From NCBI RefSeq assembly GCF_005860805.1, contig NZ_VCEJ01000002.1, positions 2,464,375 through 2,528,374 on the forward strand: DNA of 64,000 nucleotides, given 5' to 3'. Shown piece by piece: positions 51,810 to 60,472 of this stretch. The translations under genes and the position numbers were made by a program. The notes below the pieces were generated by a model. It was given only the letters and a program-made list of their open reading frames with translations, ran no database searches and was not told the DNA's origin. Numbering within the stretch: the stretch's first letter is position 1; each line of letters opens with the position of its first letter. This DNA is from Dyadobacter luticola (GTDB lineage Bacteria; Bacteroidota; Bacteroidia; Cytophagales; Spirosomataceae).

Positions 51810-51903
51810 AAGAAGTTGGGAAAGATTCGCTTTAAGCTATTTCCAACAAGGGGAAGTAACCGCTTTGAAAAACTGAAACCGCCTAGCATACGACCTACGT
51901 TTT

Positions 51904-51947
51904 ATTCCGGACACTATTTTCTATGTAGTGTAACCGGAATTTTTTTA
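51904..51947 (+). terminator. Terminator of the SnoaL-like gene, overlapping the end of the next gene
   Basis: ATTCCGG (51904-51910) pairs with CCGGAAT (51934-51940), and inside it CACTA (51912-51916) pairs with TAGTG (51926-51930). A T-run follows on the plus strand. The right half lies in the last codons of the gene on the opposite strand. Confidence 0.7.
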
Positions 51948-52480
51948 TCAAAACGGTCATCCGCAGAATCGGAAAATCCAGCGCCGGTTTTGGTGACATA
52001 GGTGAAGGAAAGTTTGAGCTGAATGACATCATCCTGCCAGGTGCTTCCGGTTTCAGACATCGATACATTGAATGACTCCCGCACCTTTTTTTCCTCATTG
52101 ATCGGTGAAAAGGAAATCTTGTCGATATCATGCCCATCGTCGGATTTAAGTAGTCCCGAAATCCGGTCATTCTCCACGCCGAGCCTGCTTTTGATGACGG
52201 CCGTTCCCGTAAATCTCAGTTCATCCTGGTGGTTAAATCCCCGGCTTTTGCTGCGATTCCGCTTTTTTTGTTCCGGTTCTGCGATAACCATTTCAATGTG
52301 TTTGGTTATGCCGTCCGGATCTTTGAAATCCCCCTGCCAGGAGCCAACCAGTGTAGCAGTATTGCTGCCGGAAGCAAATGCCCAGGGCCGGTCATACCTG
52401 AACTTCCAATCGAGAATAAAGGAATAAACTGCCAGAAACACCCCCGCAAGCACTAAACTGACTATAAATTTCTTTGCCAT
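51914..52480 (-). CDS. Membrane-anchored protein of unknown function
   Basis: A 188-residue protein with one N-terminal membrane helix (KKFIVSLVLAGVFLAVYSFI) and an extracytoplasmic beta-rich domain. The domain starts LVGSWQGDFKDPDGITKHIE and has RFTGTAVIKSRLGVENDRIS and IQLKLSFTYVTKTGAGFSD, reminiscent of lipocalin-like folds that begin with a GxW strand. A basic linker (EPEQKKRNRSKSRG) is unusual. No family could be named. It is divergent from the TonB-receptor-like gene at 52613. Confidence 0.75.
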   Translation of the reverse strand: MAKKFIVSLVLAGVFLAVYSFILDWKFRYDRPWAFASGSNTATLVGSWQGDFKDPDGITKHIEMVIAEPEQKKRNRSKSRGFNHQDELRFTGTAVIKSRLGVENDRISGLLKSDDGHDIDKISFSPINEEKKVRESFNVSMSETGSTWQDDVIQLKLSFTYVTKTGAGFSDSADDRFDKKIPVTLHRK

Positions 52481-52612
52481 GTTTTTTAGGAGTTTAGTGA
52501 TTGTAGTCGATAACCTTCTAGTAAAAGGCAGTGGCCGGTACTTTTCTCCTTTTCCTGTAACCTTTCTGCATACCGGAAGTTTCCATATAACAACGTATTA
52601 ATCTTGTTATTC

Positions 52613-54997
52613 ATGGGAAAAGTGTATTCTAATTTGCGCGTATTTGTAGTGACTTTTATTTGGTTTTTGTTAACCCATTTTAGCGCGCCTGTTCTTGGAC
52701 AATCTTTAAAAATACAGGGTAATGTTATTGAAAATGTCGATGAAGCCGGATTAGGTTTTGCTTCTGTTTCATTGATTGGATTGCCCGATTCAGTTACAGT
52801 TAATACACAACTTACCAATGAAAAAGGTTTGTATGAATTTAGTAATGTAAAGCCCGGTAAATACTTTATTACGGCTTCCTTTTTGGGCTTTGAAAACGGA
52901 AGTTCAACTTCCTTTGAGATATTTTCTGAGGATTTAACTGTACTCACCTTAAAGCTTGTTAGCAGCACAAATAATCTTAAAGAATTAACCGTAAAAGGCA
53001 ATAAACCTCTGCTGGAAAGAAAAATAGACCGCATGGTTTTTAACTTATCAAATTCCATTTTTGCAAAGGGATCAGATCTGATTCAGGCGCTGGCTTTGGT
53101 ACCGATGTTGAAGTTGGAAGAGGGTGTGATTTCGATTATTGGCAAGGGTGGTGTCTCAGTAATGATTAATGATAAAATGTTGCTACTTAGAGGTAGCGAG
53201 CTCGTCAACTACCTTAAAACACTCAGGTCTGACGACATTGAAAAAATTGAAATTATAACTACTCCGCCCGCAAAATATGAGGCGCAGGGAAATGGCGGCT
53301 TGATCAATATTATTTTGAAGAAAAACCAGTCCTTAGGCTGGCGGGGATCAGTAGGAACATTTTATTCACAGAACAACCGTCCGTCATACGCAAACAATCT
53401 GGCCCTTTATTATCGGTCAAGAAAACTGAGCAGCTCCTTGACATTTAACCAGTCCAACTATGGCTCTATTATCAAAGAATCATTTAACATCACGGGACGC
53501 CCTAGTGAAATTATTAGCGATGAGCGAAGATTAGGGACTTCGCCTGGCTTACAAACCGGCGCAAGTGTCGATTATGCGTTAGACAAGCGAAACAATATCG
53601 GGCTCATTTATAATATCTCAGACAATAAATCGAATACGACCTTTAACAATAGTTATAGATTTGTTACCGATAATCGTATTGACTCAGTCTTAAACACTAC
53701 CGGGAAATTTTCAAGACCATTGTTTACACAAACATTAAATATTTACCACGATCTGAAACTTGACTCGACCGGGAAGAAATTAAGCAGTTCCGTCAATTTT
53801 TTCATGAATAAACCTGAAATGAAAAATAACTTTATTTCGGAGTCAGAAAATACATATAGCTCGGTTCGAAATAATAACATATCTAAATACCATATCTGGT
53901 CTGTTCAATCTGATTTAATATTACCCTATCACTGGGCTAAAATCGAAACTGGTATTAAACTGGCAAATTTTAATAATAATGCCAATATCGAATACTATAC
54001 CTATTCCGACGAAGGCTTTTTACTGGATAAAACACGTAGCAATGAATTTAACTATACAGAAAGCAACATTGCGTCTTATTTTAGCATGGAATCGGAGCTA
54101 TCAAAAAAGTGGGTGGCCAAAGCAGGTCTGCGCTATGAATATACACTTATGGATGGTTATTCGCCTACCTTAAACCAGCGTAACAAGCGTCATTATGGGG
54201 CCTTGTTTCCAACTGCCTACATTGTTTATAAAGCCAGCAATAACCATGTATTCTCCTTAAATTATTCACGTCGGATTAACCGGCCAAGCCTGAATTCCTT
54301 AAATCCATTCGCCTATTATACCAACATTTACACGTATGCTGTCGGAAATCCACTGCTCTTACCCTCATACAGCAACAATGTTGAACTTAATTATTTATAT
54401 AAAGGCATGTTTTCTTGCACCGTATTCACACAACATACGAGTGATATCATTTCAAATCTCACGACGGTTAATGGTCCGGACTTAATTACAAGTAGAGGAA
54501 ACTTTTTGACCCAGGATAACATTGGCACCTACTTATCATTTAACCGGTCATTTTATAAATGGTGGGACAATAGCGTCTACGTCTCGTTTTTCTATGCTTC
54601 GCCCAAATCGAAAATAGCGGCTATCAGTACGCCTGGCGGAACCTCTGCCTCATTTAGCATCAATAATAGTTTTAATGCCACAAGCCTTCTCAGCTTTTAT
54701 CTGAATTACAATCAAAATCTCCCTTCAACCGATCGAAATGTGTACACTTACGGCCAGCGTAGTTTTAGGATTGGGGCAAGGATCAAGTTGCTTCAAAATA
54801 ACTTAATCATCAGCCCGGGTTATTTTCTGGGAACTGTAAATAAATACGATATGCATTACAGTGACTTTGTGCAAAGTACCAGAACCGACTATAATTATAA
54901 CACTTTCACACTCACTATGAACTACTCATTCGGCAGATCCAAGGTATCCGGAAATAACAAGGATATCCGTTTCGATGAAAAGAGACGCGCGCAATAG
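52613..54997 (+). CDS. TonB-receptor-like outer membrane beta-barrel protein, AT-rich
   Basis: A 794-residue outer-membrane protein of the OMP_b-brl_3 type (TonB-receptor-like, not SusC). The ATG at 52613 is chosen over a TTG nine bases upstream. After a signal peptide (about 1-30) comes a carboxypeptidase-regulatory-like domain (GLGFASVSLIGLPDSVTVNT). A plug-like domain follows (GKGGVSVMINDKMLLLRGSE, LRSDDIEKIEIITTPPAKYE, NGGLINIILKK), then a barrel rich in Asn, Ser and Tyr (NHVFSLNYSRRINRPSLNSL). No SusD or regulator is beside it. Base composition is clearly more AT-rich than its neighbours and codons favour A/T in third positions, pointing to recent transfer. Substrate unknown. Confidence 0.88.
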   Translation: MGKVYSNLRVFVVTFIWFLLTHFSAPVLGQSLKIQGNVIENVDEAGLGFASVSLIGLPDSVTVNTQLTNEKGLYEFSNVKPGKYFITASFLGFENGSSTSFEIFSEDLTVLTLKLVSSTNNLKELTVKGNKPLLERKIDRMVFNLSNSIFAKGSDLIQALALVPMLKLEEGVISIIGKGGVSVMINDKMLLLRGSELVNYLKTLRSDDIEKIEIITTPPAKYEAQGNGGLINIILKKNQSLGWRGSVGTFYSQNNRPSYANNLALYYRSRKLSSSLTFNQSNYGSIIKESFNITGRPSEIISDERRLGTSPGLQTGASVDYALDKRNNIGLIYNISDNKSNTTFNNSYRFVTDNRIDSVLNTTGKFSRPLFTQTLNIYHDLKLDSTGKKLSSSVNFFMNKPEMKNNFISESENTYSSVRNNNISKYHIWSVQSDLILPYHWAKIETGIKLANFNNNANIEYYTYSDEGFLLDKTRSNEFNYTESNIASYFSMESELSKKWVAKAGLRYEYTLMDGYSPTLNQRNKRHYGALFPTAYIVYKASNNHVFSLNYSRRINRPSLNSLNPFAYYTNIYTYAVGNPLLLPSYSNNVELNYLYKGMFSCTVFTQHTSDIISNLTTVNGPDLITSRGNFLTQDNIGTYLSFNRSFYKWWDNSVYVSFFYASPKSKIAAISTPGGTSASFSINNSFNATSLLSFYLNYNQNLPSTDRNVYTYGQRSFRIGARIKLLQNNLIISPGYFLGTVNKYDMHYSDFVQSTRTDYNYNTFTLTMNYSFGRSKVSGNNKDIRFDEKRRAQ

Positions 54998-55185
54998 CTT
55001 TCTGCCGCGTTGGCACGATGTTATTAAGTCGCCCGCGAATTCATGCGCTCATCTTATTTAAAATAATCCGAACAGAAGAAGAAATTTCAGCGTTGCAAGG
55101 AGTGTAGACACCTGCATAAAGTTCGACTACTGTCCCGGCTTAGCGCAGTAGCATTGAATTCATTACACTTAAAAGCGATTTAATT

Positions 55186-56298
55186 ATGGAAACCAATAAA
55201 GTAAAGCAGATACACGATTTTGGCCAGAGCATCTGGCTGGATTTCATAGACCGAAAAATTATTTTTTCAGGCGAATTGAAGAAACTGATCGAGGAGGACG
55301 GCGTACGGGGCGTAACTTCCAATCCTGCCATTTTTGAAAAAGCCATCAGCAGCAGCGCGGATTACGATGAAGACATTGCGCGGCTATCCAAAGATGGATT
55401 TACTACCGAAGAAGTATTCTTTAAAATGGCTGTATCTGATATCAAGCTCGCTTGCGACGTGCTGGCTCCGGTATATAATGAGGAGGATGTGGTTGGTGCG
55501 GATGGCTATGTAAGCCTGGAAGTTTCGCCATTTTTGGCGCGGGATACGGAGGCTACTATCCAGCAGGCACGTGAGCTTTGGCAGCAGGTTGACAAAGAAA
55601 ATGTGATGATCAAAATTCCCGGCACGGAGGCGGGCCTATCGGCGATTGAGACTGCCATCAGCGAAGGAATCAATATCAATGTGACCTTACTTTTCAGCCT
55701 GGAACGTTACGAAGCGGTTGTGGAAGCATATATCTCGGGCCTGGAAAAAAGGGCTGAACAAGGTTTGCCTGTCGATCGGGTAGCTTCTGTCGCCAGTTTC
55801 TTTTTGAGCCGGATAGACATTTTGGTCGATCCGGTTCTCGACAAAAATGGATTGGGTGACCTCCGTGGACAAGTTGCAATTGCTTCTGCAAAAATGGCTT
55901 ATCAAATTTATAAACGCACATTTAGCACCGACCGCTGGAAGAAATTGGCTGAGAAGGGCGCAGTACCGCAGCGGTTGCTATGGGCAAGTACCAGCAGCAA
56001 AGACCCTGCATTTAAGGATACCCGCTATGTAGAGGCGCTTATCGGGCCAAACACCGTAAACACCATCCCGCTTCAAACGCTGGAAGCTTTCTGTGACCAT
56101 GGCGATGCTGCAAGCAGCCTGGAAAAAGACCTTGACGGAGCCACAGAAATTTTAGAGAAGATAAAAACAGTGGGCGTTGACATGGATGCTGTGGCTACGC
56201 AACTCGAAAATGAGGGGATTGATAAGTTTACCGAGCCTTTCCAAAAACTGCTGGATGCCATCGATACGCAGAAAAAACAATCTGGAACGAATTTTTAA
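55186..56298 (+). CDS. tal: Transaldolase
   Basis: A 370-residue transaldolase of the pentose-phosphate pathway, which moves a dihydroxyacetone unit between sugar phosphates. The Schiff-base lysine is K143 in VMIKIPGTEAG. Other family segments are SIWLDFIDR, GVRGVTSNPAIFEKAIS, INVTLLFSLERYEAV, SVASFFLSRIDILVD and LLWASTSSKDPAF. The length fits the longer transaldolase type common in bacteria with split pentose-phosphate genes. The BLUF gene starts 34 bp after its stop with no terminator between, so the two are probably cotranscribed. Confidence 0.96.
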   Translation: METNKVKQIHDFGQSIWLDFIDRKIIFSGELKKLIEEDGVRGVTSNPAIFEKAISSSADYDEDIARLSKDGFTTEEVFFKMAVSDIKLACDVLAPVYNEEDVVGADGYVSLEVSPFLARDTEATIQQARELWQQVDKENVMIKIPGTEAGLSAIETAISEGININVTLLFSLERYEAVVEAYISGLEKRAEQGLPVDRVASVASFFLSRIDILVDPVLDKNGLGDLRGQVAIASAKMAYQIYKRTFSTDRWKKLAEKGAVPQRLLWASTSSKDPAFKDTRYVEALIGPNTVNTIPLQTLEAFCDHGDAASSLEKDLDGATEILEKIKTVGVDMDAVATQLENEGIDKFTEPFQKLLDAIDTQKKQSGTNF

Positions 56299-56332
56299 TT
56301 AACGGTTGCCCTGCGATTAAATAAAAAAATTC

Positions 56333-56752
56333 ATGACTTATTGTATTGTGTATCTAAGTGCGTCGAGAACGCTGATGGAAGACGGCGAATTGCAAAGTGT
56401 ACTGGCGCAAAGCCGTAGAAATAATGCCGCGGCCGACATTACTGGCGTGTTACTCTACTGCAATGGCAGCGTTATTCAGGTTTTGGAAGGCGAACAGGAG
56501 GCTGTAACTGCATTGTTTGAGAAAATAAAATTCGACTACCGCCATAGCCAGGTCATCGTTCTCTACAAAGGCAATGTGGATAGCAGATCATTTGACAAAT
56601 GGGCGATGGGTTATATCACGATGGAAGACCGGAATATGGAAGAGTTAAAAGACCAGCTGTCTTTTATCGAAAATCCCTACGACTCATCTACCCGTGAGAA
56701 TAAGATCTTGTCGCTTGTCAAAACATTCTTTAAAAATAATTATCGGAATTAG
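56333..56752 (+). CDS. Short BLUF-domain blue-light photoreceptor
   Basis: A 139-residue protein made of one BLUF domain (flavin-binding blue-light sensor) and a short C-terminal helical tail. The photocycle residues are all present with the same spacing as in AppA: Y7, N31, Q49 (in VIQVLEGE), W90 and M92 (KWAMGY). It has no fused output domain, so it should signal through a partner protein, as PixD-type proteins do. It follows transaldolase by 34 bp and is followed by a terminator, so light sensing may be tied to expression of that operon. Flavin binding is expected from conserved residues, not shown. Confidence 0.93.
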   Translation: MTYCIVYLSASRTLMEDGELQSVLAQSRRNNAAADITGVLLYCNGSVIQVLEGEQEAVTALFEKIKFDYRHSQVIVLYKGNVDSRSFDKWAMGYITMEDRNMEELKDQLSFIENPYDSSTRENKILSLVKTFFKNNYRN

Positions 56753-56758
56753 GAAGGA

Positions 56759-56813
56759 AAATAAAAGCCGTAGTGAGCACAAGTGTTTCTTTTCAAACCG
56801 GCTTTTATTTTAC
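56759..56813. terminator. Terminator of the tal-BLUF operon
   Basis: A 12-bp stem pairs AAATAAAAGCCG (56759-56770) with CGGCTTTTATTT (56799-56810) around a 28-base loop. The AT-rich outer stem gives a T-rich tail on the plus strand and an equivalent one on the minus strand. Confidence 0.7.
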
Positions 56814-56897
56814 CTTATTGTTAAGCGATAAACTCTCCTGCATATTCTTTGTATTTTGCCAGCGCATATTGCAGGCATTTCTATACATCGAATTGTT

Positions 56898-59381
56898 ATG
56901 ATAAGTTACCTCAGACCAGGATTATGCTTGTTGCTGTCAGTGATTGTTTTTTGCGGATGCAGGAAAAATACTGGCCAAACCTCCGAGGAGGCGGCAGTTT
57001 ACAAGGAACTATCCTCTAAGCGCATCAACCTGCCGAATGGCTGGTCATTAACGCCGGTGGGCAGAAGCCTGGACCTGGACGACTTGCCTCTGAACCTGGT
57101 GGTTTCCCCTTCAAAAAAATACCTGGCCGTGACCAACAACGGACAGAGCACGCAAAGCATTACGCTGATCGACGCAACTTCGGAAAAATTACTGGATTCG
57201 GCCAAAGTTGGAAAGTCCTATCTGGGCCTGGCATTTAGTCAGGATGAGAAAACTTTGTATGCATCGGGCGGGAATGATAATCAAATCTTGGTATTCAACA
57301 TTCAGGACCAGCAGCTTGTCCCGAGCAAACCGATTATGTTGGGCGCTCCCTGGCCGGTGAAGATTTCACCGACGGGAATCGCGGTTGATGATGCAAAGAA
57401 CCTCTTATATGTAGTTACCAAGGAGGATAGCTCGCTCTACATTTGTGACACGCAAACCAAAAAGACCGTTGGCAAGTTGAACCTGGGCGCTGCTGCCTAC
57501 ACTTGTTTGCTTGCTCATGATAAAAAAGAGCTTTATGTGTCGCTCTGGGGTGGCTCGCGCATCGTAGTTGTAAATACGGAGACTCAGAAAATCGCCGCGG
57601 AGATTGCTACCAACAAGAATCCTAATGATCTGCTGTTGACCAAAGACGGCAAATTTCTGTATGTCGCCAATGGTAATGACAACACCGTCGGCCTCATTGA
57701 TCTTACCAAAAGACAGATTTCCGAGACATTAACTACGTCCCTATTTCCTGACGCGCCGGTAGGAACTACGCCTAACGGACTGGCTCTGAGCGAGGATGAG
57801 AAAACATTATACATTGCCAATGCGGATAATAACTGCCTTGCCGTATTTGATGTGGAAGTAAAAGGCCGCAGCCATTCGATCGGTTTTATCCCAACCGGCT
57901 GGTATCCGACGGCGGTGAAGACGATTGGTTCTAAAATTTTCGTGACCAACGGAAAAGGATTTTCTTCGAAAGCCAATCCAAAAGGCCCAAACCCGAATTT
58001 ATCCAAAGTACCGCAGCAGGTTGGCCCCAACCCGCAGGCATACACAGGCAGGGAACAGTACATCGGCGGACTCTTTAAAGGTACATTGTCGATAATCGAC
58101 GCCCCTGAGCCAGAGGTGCTTTCGGCTTATTCACGGGTGGTTTACAGCAACACCCCTTATACCAAGAAGAAGGAGCTCAATGCAGAAGGAGAAGCAGGTA
58201 ATCCCATTCCGATGAAAGTTGGTGATCCTTCGCCCATCAAATATGTGTTTTACATTATCAAAGAAAACCGCACCTACGACCAGATCCTGGGAGATATGAA
58301 AGAGGGAAACGGTGACGCATCGCTGTGCCTTTTTCCGGAAAAAGTTACGCCGAACCAGCACGCGCTGGCCCGCGAGTTTGTGCTGCTGGATAACTTCTAT
58401 GTCGATGCAGAAGTCAGTGCCGATGGGCATAACTGGTCATCGGCGGCCTACGCCAATGATTATGTGGAAAAAAACTGGGTGACCAGCTATGGCGGCCGCG
58501 GCGGGACATACGATTACGAAGGCCAGAAAGAAATCGCGCATCCCCGCGACGGGTTCATCTGGGACCATGCACAACGCGCCGGGGTGACATTCCGGAGCTA
58601 CGGGTGGTTTGCCGATGATGAAAAGCCAAACATTAAAACGCTGGAAGGCAAATACTGCCCCACTTTCAAAGGCTATAATCTCAGCTACAAGGACATTGAT
58701 CGCGAGGCGGCCTGGGAAAAGGATTTTGATGAGCTGGTAGCGGCCGGTAAGCTTCCAAAATTGAACACTTTGCGCTTCGGAAATGACCATACATCGGGCG
58801 CCAGCATAGGGAAACCGACACCTTTTGCAGCGGTGGCAGATAATGATCTGGCCGTCGGGCGTTTTGTTGAGCACCTTTCCAAAAGCAAGGTTTGGAATGA
58901 ATCGGTGGTATTTATTTTGGAAGATGATGCGCAGAATGGCCCCGACCATGTGGATGCACACAGGTCCATTGCATTTGTCGCCGGCGGTTTTGTAAAACGC
59001 GGTTTTGTGGATCACACCATGTATTCCACTTCGGGTATGCTGCGGACGATGGAGTTAATCCTGGGAATCAAACCAATGAGCCAGTATGATGCCGCGGCCA
59101 AACCAATGTGGAGATGTTTTGCCAATAAAGCCAATCCTGCCACTTTCACCGCCAAAGAAGCAGGTGTGGATCTTTCTCAAAAGAATGTGGCGGTCAATAG
59201 TAACTCGCGCCGGACAGACCAGTTTGACCTGACCGTCCCCGACGCAATCGACGATTTGATATTCAGTGAAATCGTGTGGCAAACAGTACGGGGCGAAAAA
59301 AGCATTATGCCCGCTCCCCGGCGAGGTGCATTTGTGAGAGTGGGAAAAGACGGTGATGACGAGGAGGAGGACGATGACTGA
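56898..59381 (+). CDS. YncE-like beta-propeller fused to an alkaline-phosphatase-superfamily phosphoesterase, lipoprotein
   Basis: An 827-residue exported lipoprotein. The ATG at 56898 gives a signal peptide ending in lipobox FCGC. Residues about 45-420 form a seven-bladed YVTN/YncE-type propeller (KYLAVTNNGQSTQSITLIDA, GKFLYVANGNDNTVGLIDLT, EKTLYIANADNNCLAVFDVE). The second half is an AcpA/phospholipase-C-like phosphoesterase: VFYIIKENRTYDQILGDM, DNFYVDAEVSADGHNWSSAA, RFGNDHTSG and VVFILEDDAQNGPDHVDAHR carry the expected Asp/His/Asn metal ligands. The tail is strongly acidic (GDDEEEDDD). This fusion is known in Bacteroidota; substrates are probably phosphate esters in the periplasm or at the surface. 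It is convergent with the DUF1080 gene. Confidence 0.88.
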   Translation: MISYLRPGLCLLLSVIVFCGCRKNTGQTSEEAAVYKELSSKRINLPNGWSLTPVGRSLDLDDLPLNLVVSPSKKYLAVTNNGQSTQSITLIDATSEKLLDSAKVGKSYLGLAFSQDEKTLYASGGNDNQILVFNIQDQQLVPSKPIMLGAPWPVKISPTGIAVDDAKNLLYVVTKEDSSLYICDTQTKKTVGKLNLGAAAYTCLLAHDKKELYVSLWGGSRIVVVNTETQKIAAEIATNKNPNDLLLTKDGKFLYVANGNDNTVGLIDLTKRQISETLTTSLFPDAPVGTTPNGLALSEDEKTLYIANADNNCLAVFDVEVKGRSHSIGFIPTGWYPTAVKTIGSKIFVTNGKGFSSKANPKGPNPNLSKVPQQVGPNPQAYTGREQYIGGLFKGTLSIIDAPEPEVLSAYSRVVYSNTPYTKKKELNAEGEAGNPIPMKVGDPSPIKYVFYIIKENRTYDQILGDMKEGNGDASLCLFPEKVTPNQHALAREFVLLDNFYVDAEVSADGHNWSSAAYANDYVEKNWVTSYGGRGGTYDYEGQKEIAHPRDGFIWDHAQRAGVTFRSYGWFADDEKPNIKTLEGKYCPTFKGYNLSYKDIDREAAWEKDFDELVAAGKLPKLNTLRFGNDHTSGASIGKPTPFAAVADNDLAVGRFVEHLSKSKVWNESVVFILEDDAQNGPDHVDAHRSIAFVAGGFVKRGFVDHTMYSTSGMLRTMELILGIKPMSQYDAAAKPMWRCFANKANPATFTAKEAGVDLSQKNVAVNSNSRRTDQFDLTVPDAIDDLIFSEIVWQTVRGEKSIMPAPRRGAFVRVGKDGDDEEEDDD

Positions 59382-59435
59382 CGCGCAGTTTTTGGAATGT
59401 TAAACTCCAACTACGATTCCCTCTCACCTCACATA

Positions 59436-60251
59436 TCATTTCAATAACTCGCCAGGTATTTTGGTGATTGGCTCTACCATCAGGTCCCGGTAAAATATTT
59501 CCGCACCCTCGGATTGCAGCTGGATCTGCCCTTTTGTAAGCGGTTCTTCACGCCCGTCGACCAGGTGGCGCGTGTTTGTCAGTACCATATTCACCTTGCC
59601 ATTGATCACATGAACGGCCGTACCACCGAAGCAATACAGATCAATGGTGTTCCACTCGCCGGATTTCAGTTCGTTATCGATACTCTTCAGACAGGACCGG
59701 CCGATGGTGGTTTTATCTTTAAATGTTACTTTCGGTGCACCCTTGTGGTAGGCATACTTACCCTTTTCATTTTGCTGTGATTCAATGTCCGCCAGCACAT
59801 CCGATACACCCCAGTAATCGCCACAATCACCTTCCTGCACCTGAAACTCAAACGATTCTTTCCAAAGAAAAGAGGAACCATAGTCACCATTACTATGAAA
59901 AAGCAATCCGCTGTCACGCGGCGCATTAAGCTTGGGAGGCCATTTTTTGGTACCCCATTTAAAATGCAGTCGTAAATGATAATTCTCATAACTGCCTACG
60001 GTAGTCACTGCGCCGAAAGTCTCACCCGATATCCGTATGGCCGGTTTTCCGTCTTCTGTAACCACAGAAAAAACCTTGTTCGGGTCGTTATTCAAGCCGA
60101 TCGGAGAACCTTTCACATTCTGGTCGGCACGGTCCAGATAGGTTTCCCAGCCCGACAGGTCTTTTCCATTAAAGAGCGCTTGTGAAGACTTTTTCTGGGC
60201 TTTCAGTTCACCTGCGAACAGCAAAATCAATATGACTGCAAAAAACTTCAT
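59436..60251 (-). CDS. Exported DUF1080 (3-keto-disaccharide hydrolase-like) protein
   Basis: A 271-residue exported protein with one DUF1080 jelly-roll domain. The ATG at 60249-60251 gives a short signal peptide (MKFFAVILILLFAGELKA). Family landmarks are ALFNGKDLSGWETYLD, YENYHLRLHFKWG, DSGLLFHSNG, SFEFQVQEGDCGDYWG, EWNTIDLYCFGGTAVHVING and GQIQLQSEGAEIFYRDL. Some DUF1080 proteins are 3-keto-glucoside hydrolases, others are only carbohydrate-binding; no partner dehydrogenase is adjacent here. It ends 54 bp from the convergent YncE/phosphoesterase gene. Confidence 0.9.
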   Translation of the reverse strand: MKFFAVILILLFAGELKAQKKSSQALFNGKDLSGWETYLDRADQNVKGSPIGLNNDPNKVFSVVTEDGKPAIRISGETFGAVTTVGSYENYHLRLHFKWGTKKWPPKLNAPRDSGLLFHSNGDYGSSFLWKESFEFQVQEGDCGDYWGVSDVLADIESQQNEKGKYAYHKGAPKVTFKDKTTIGRSCLKSIDNELKSGEWNTIDLYCFGGTAVHVINGKVNMVLTNTRHLVDGREEPLTKGQIQLQSEGAEIFYRDLMVEPITKIPGELLK

Positions 60252-60472
60252 ATAAGTAGGTTGTTTGATAAGGATCAAAGACAACGTGTAGATTCGATCT
60301 ACTATCTATACCACTACGAGCGCCCGCTACAAAAATCCACAACAGTCCTTCAACCATCTTTTACGTTTCGTTTACATTCTTTTACCAACCATCTGATATA
60401 TCTCAGCACGAACACCGGTAGGTTTGCGGTCACCGCAGTGGTTGAAATTCAATGGCTTTAAAAAAGAAAAAA

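Noticed and set aside
52486..53058. A 190-codon frame on the minus strand opposite the TonB-receptor-like gene
   Set aside because: It is antisense to a well-supported protein, lacks any domain pattern, and its openness follows from the AT-rich codons of the real gene.
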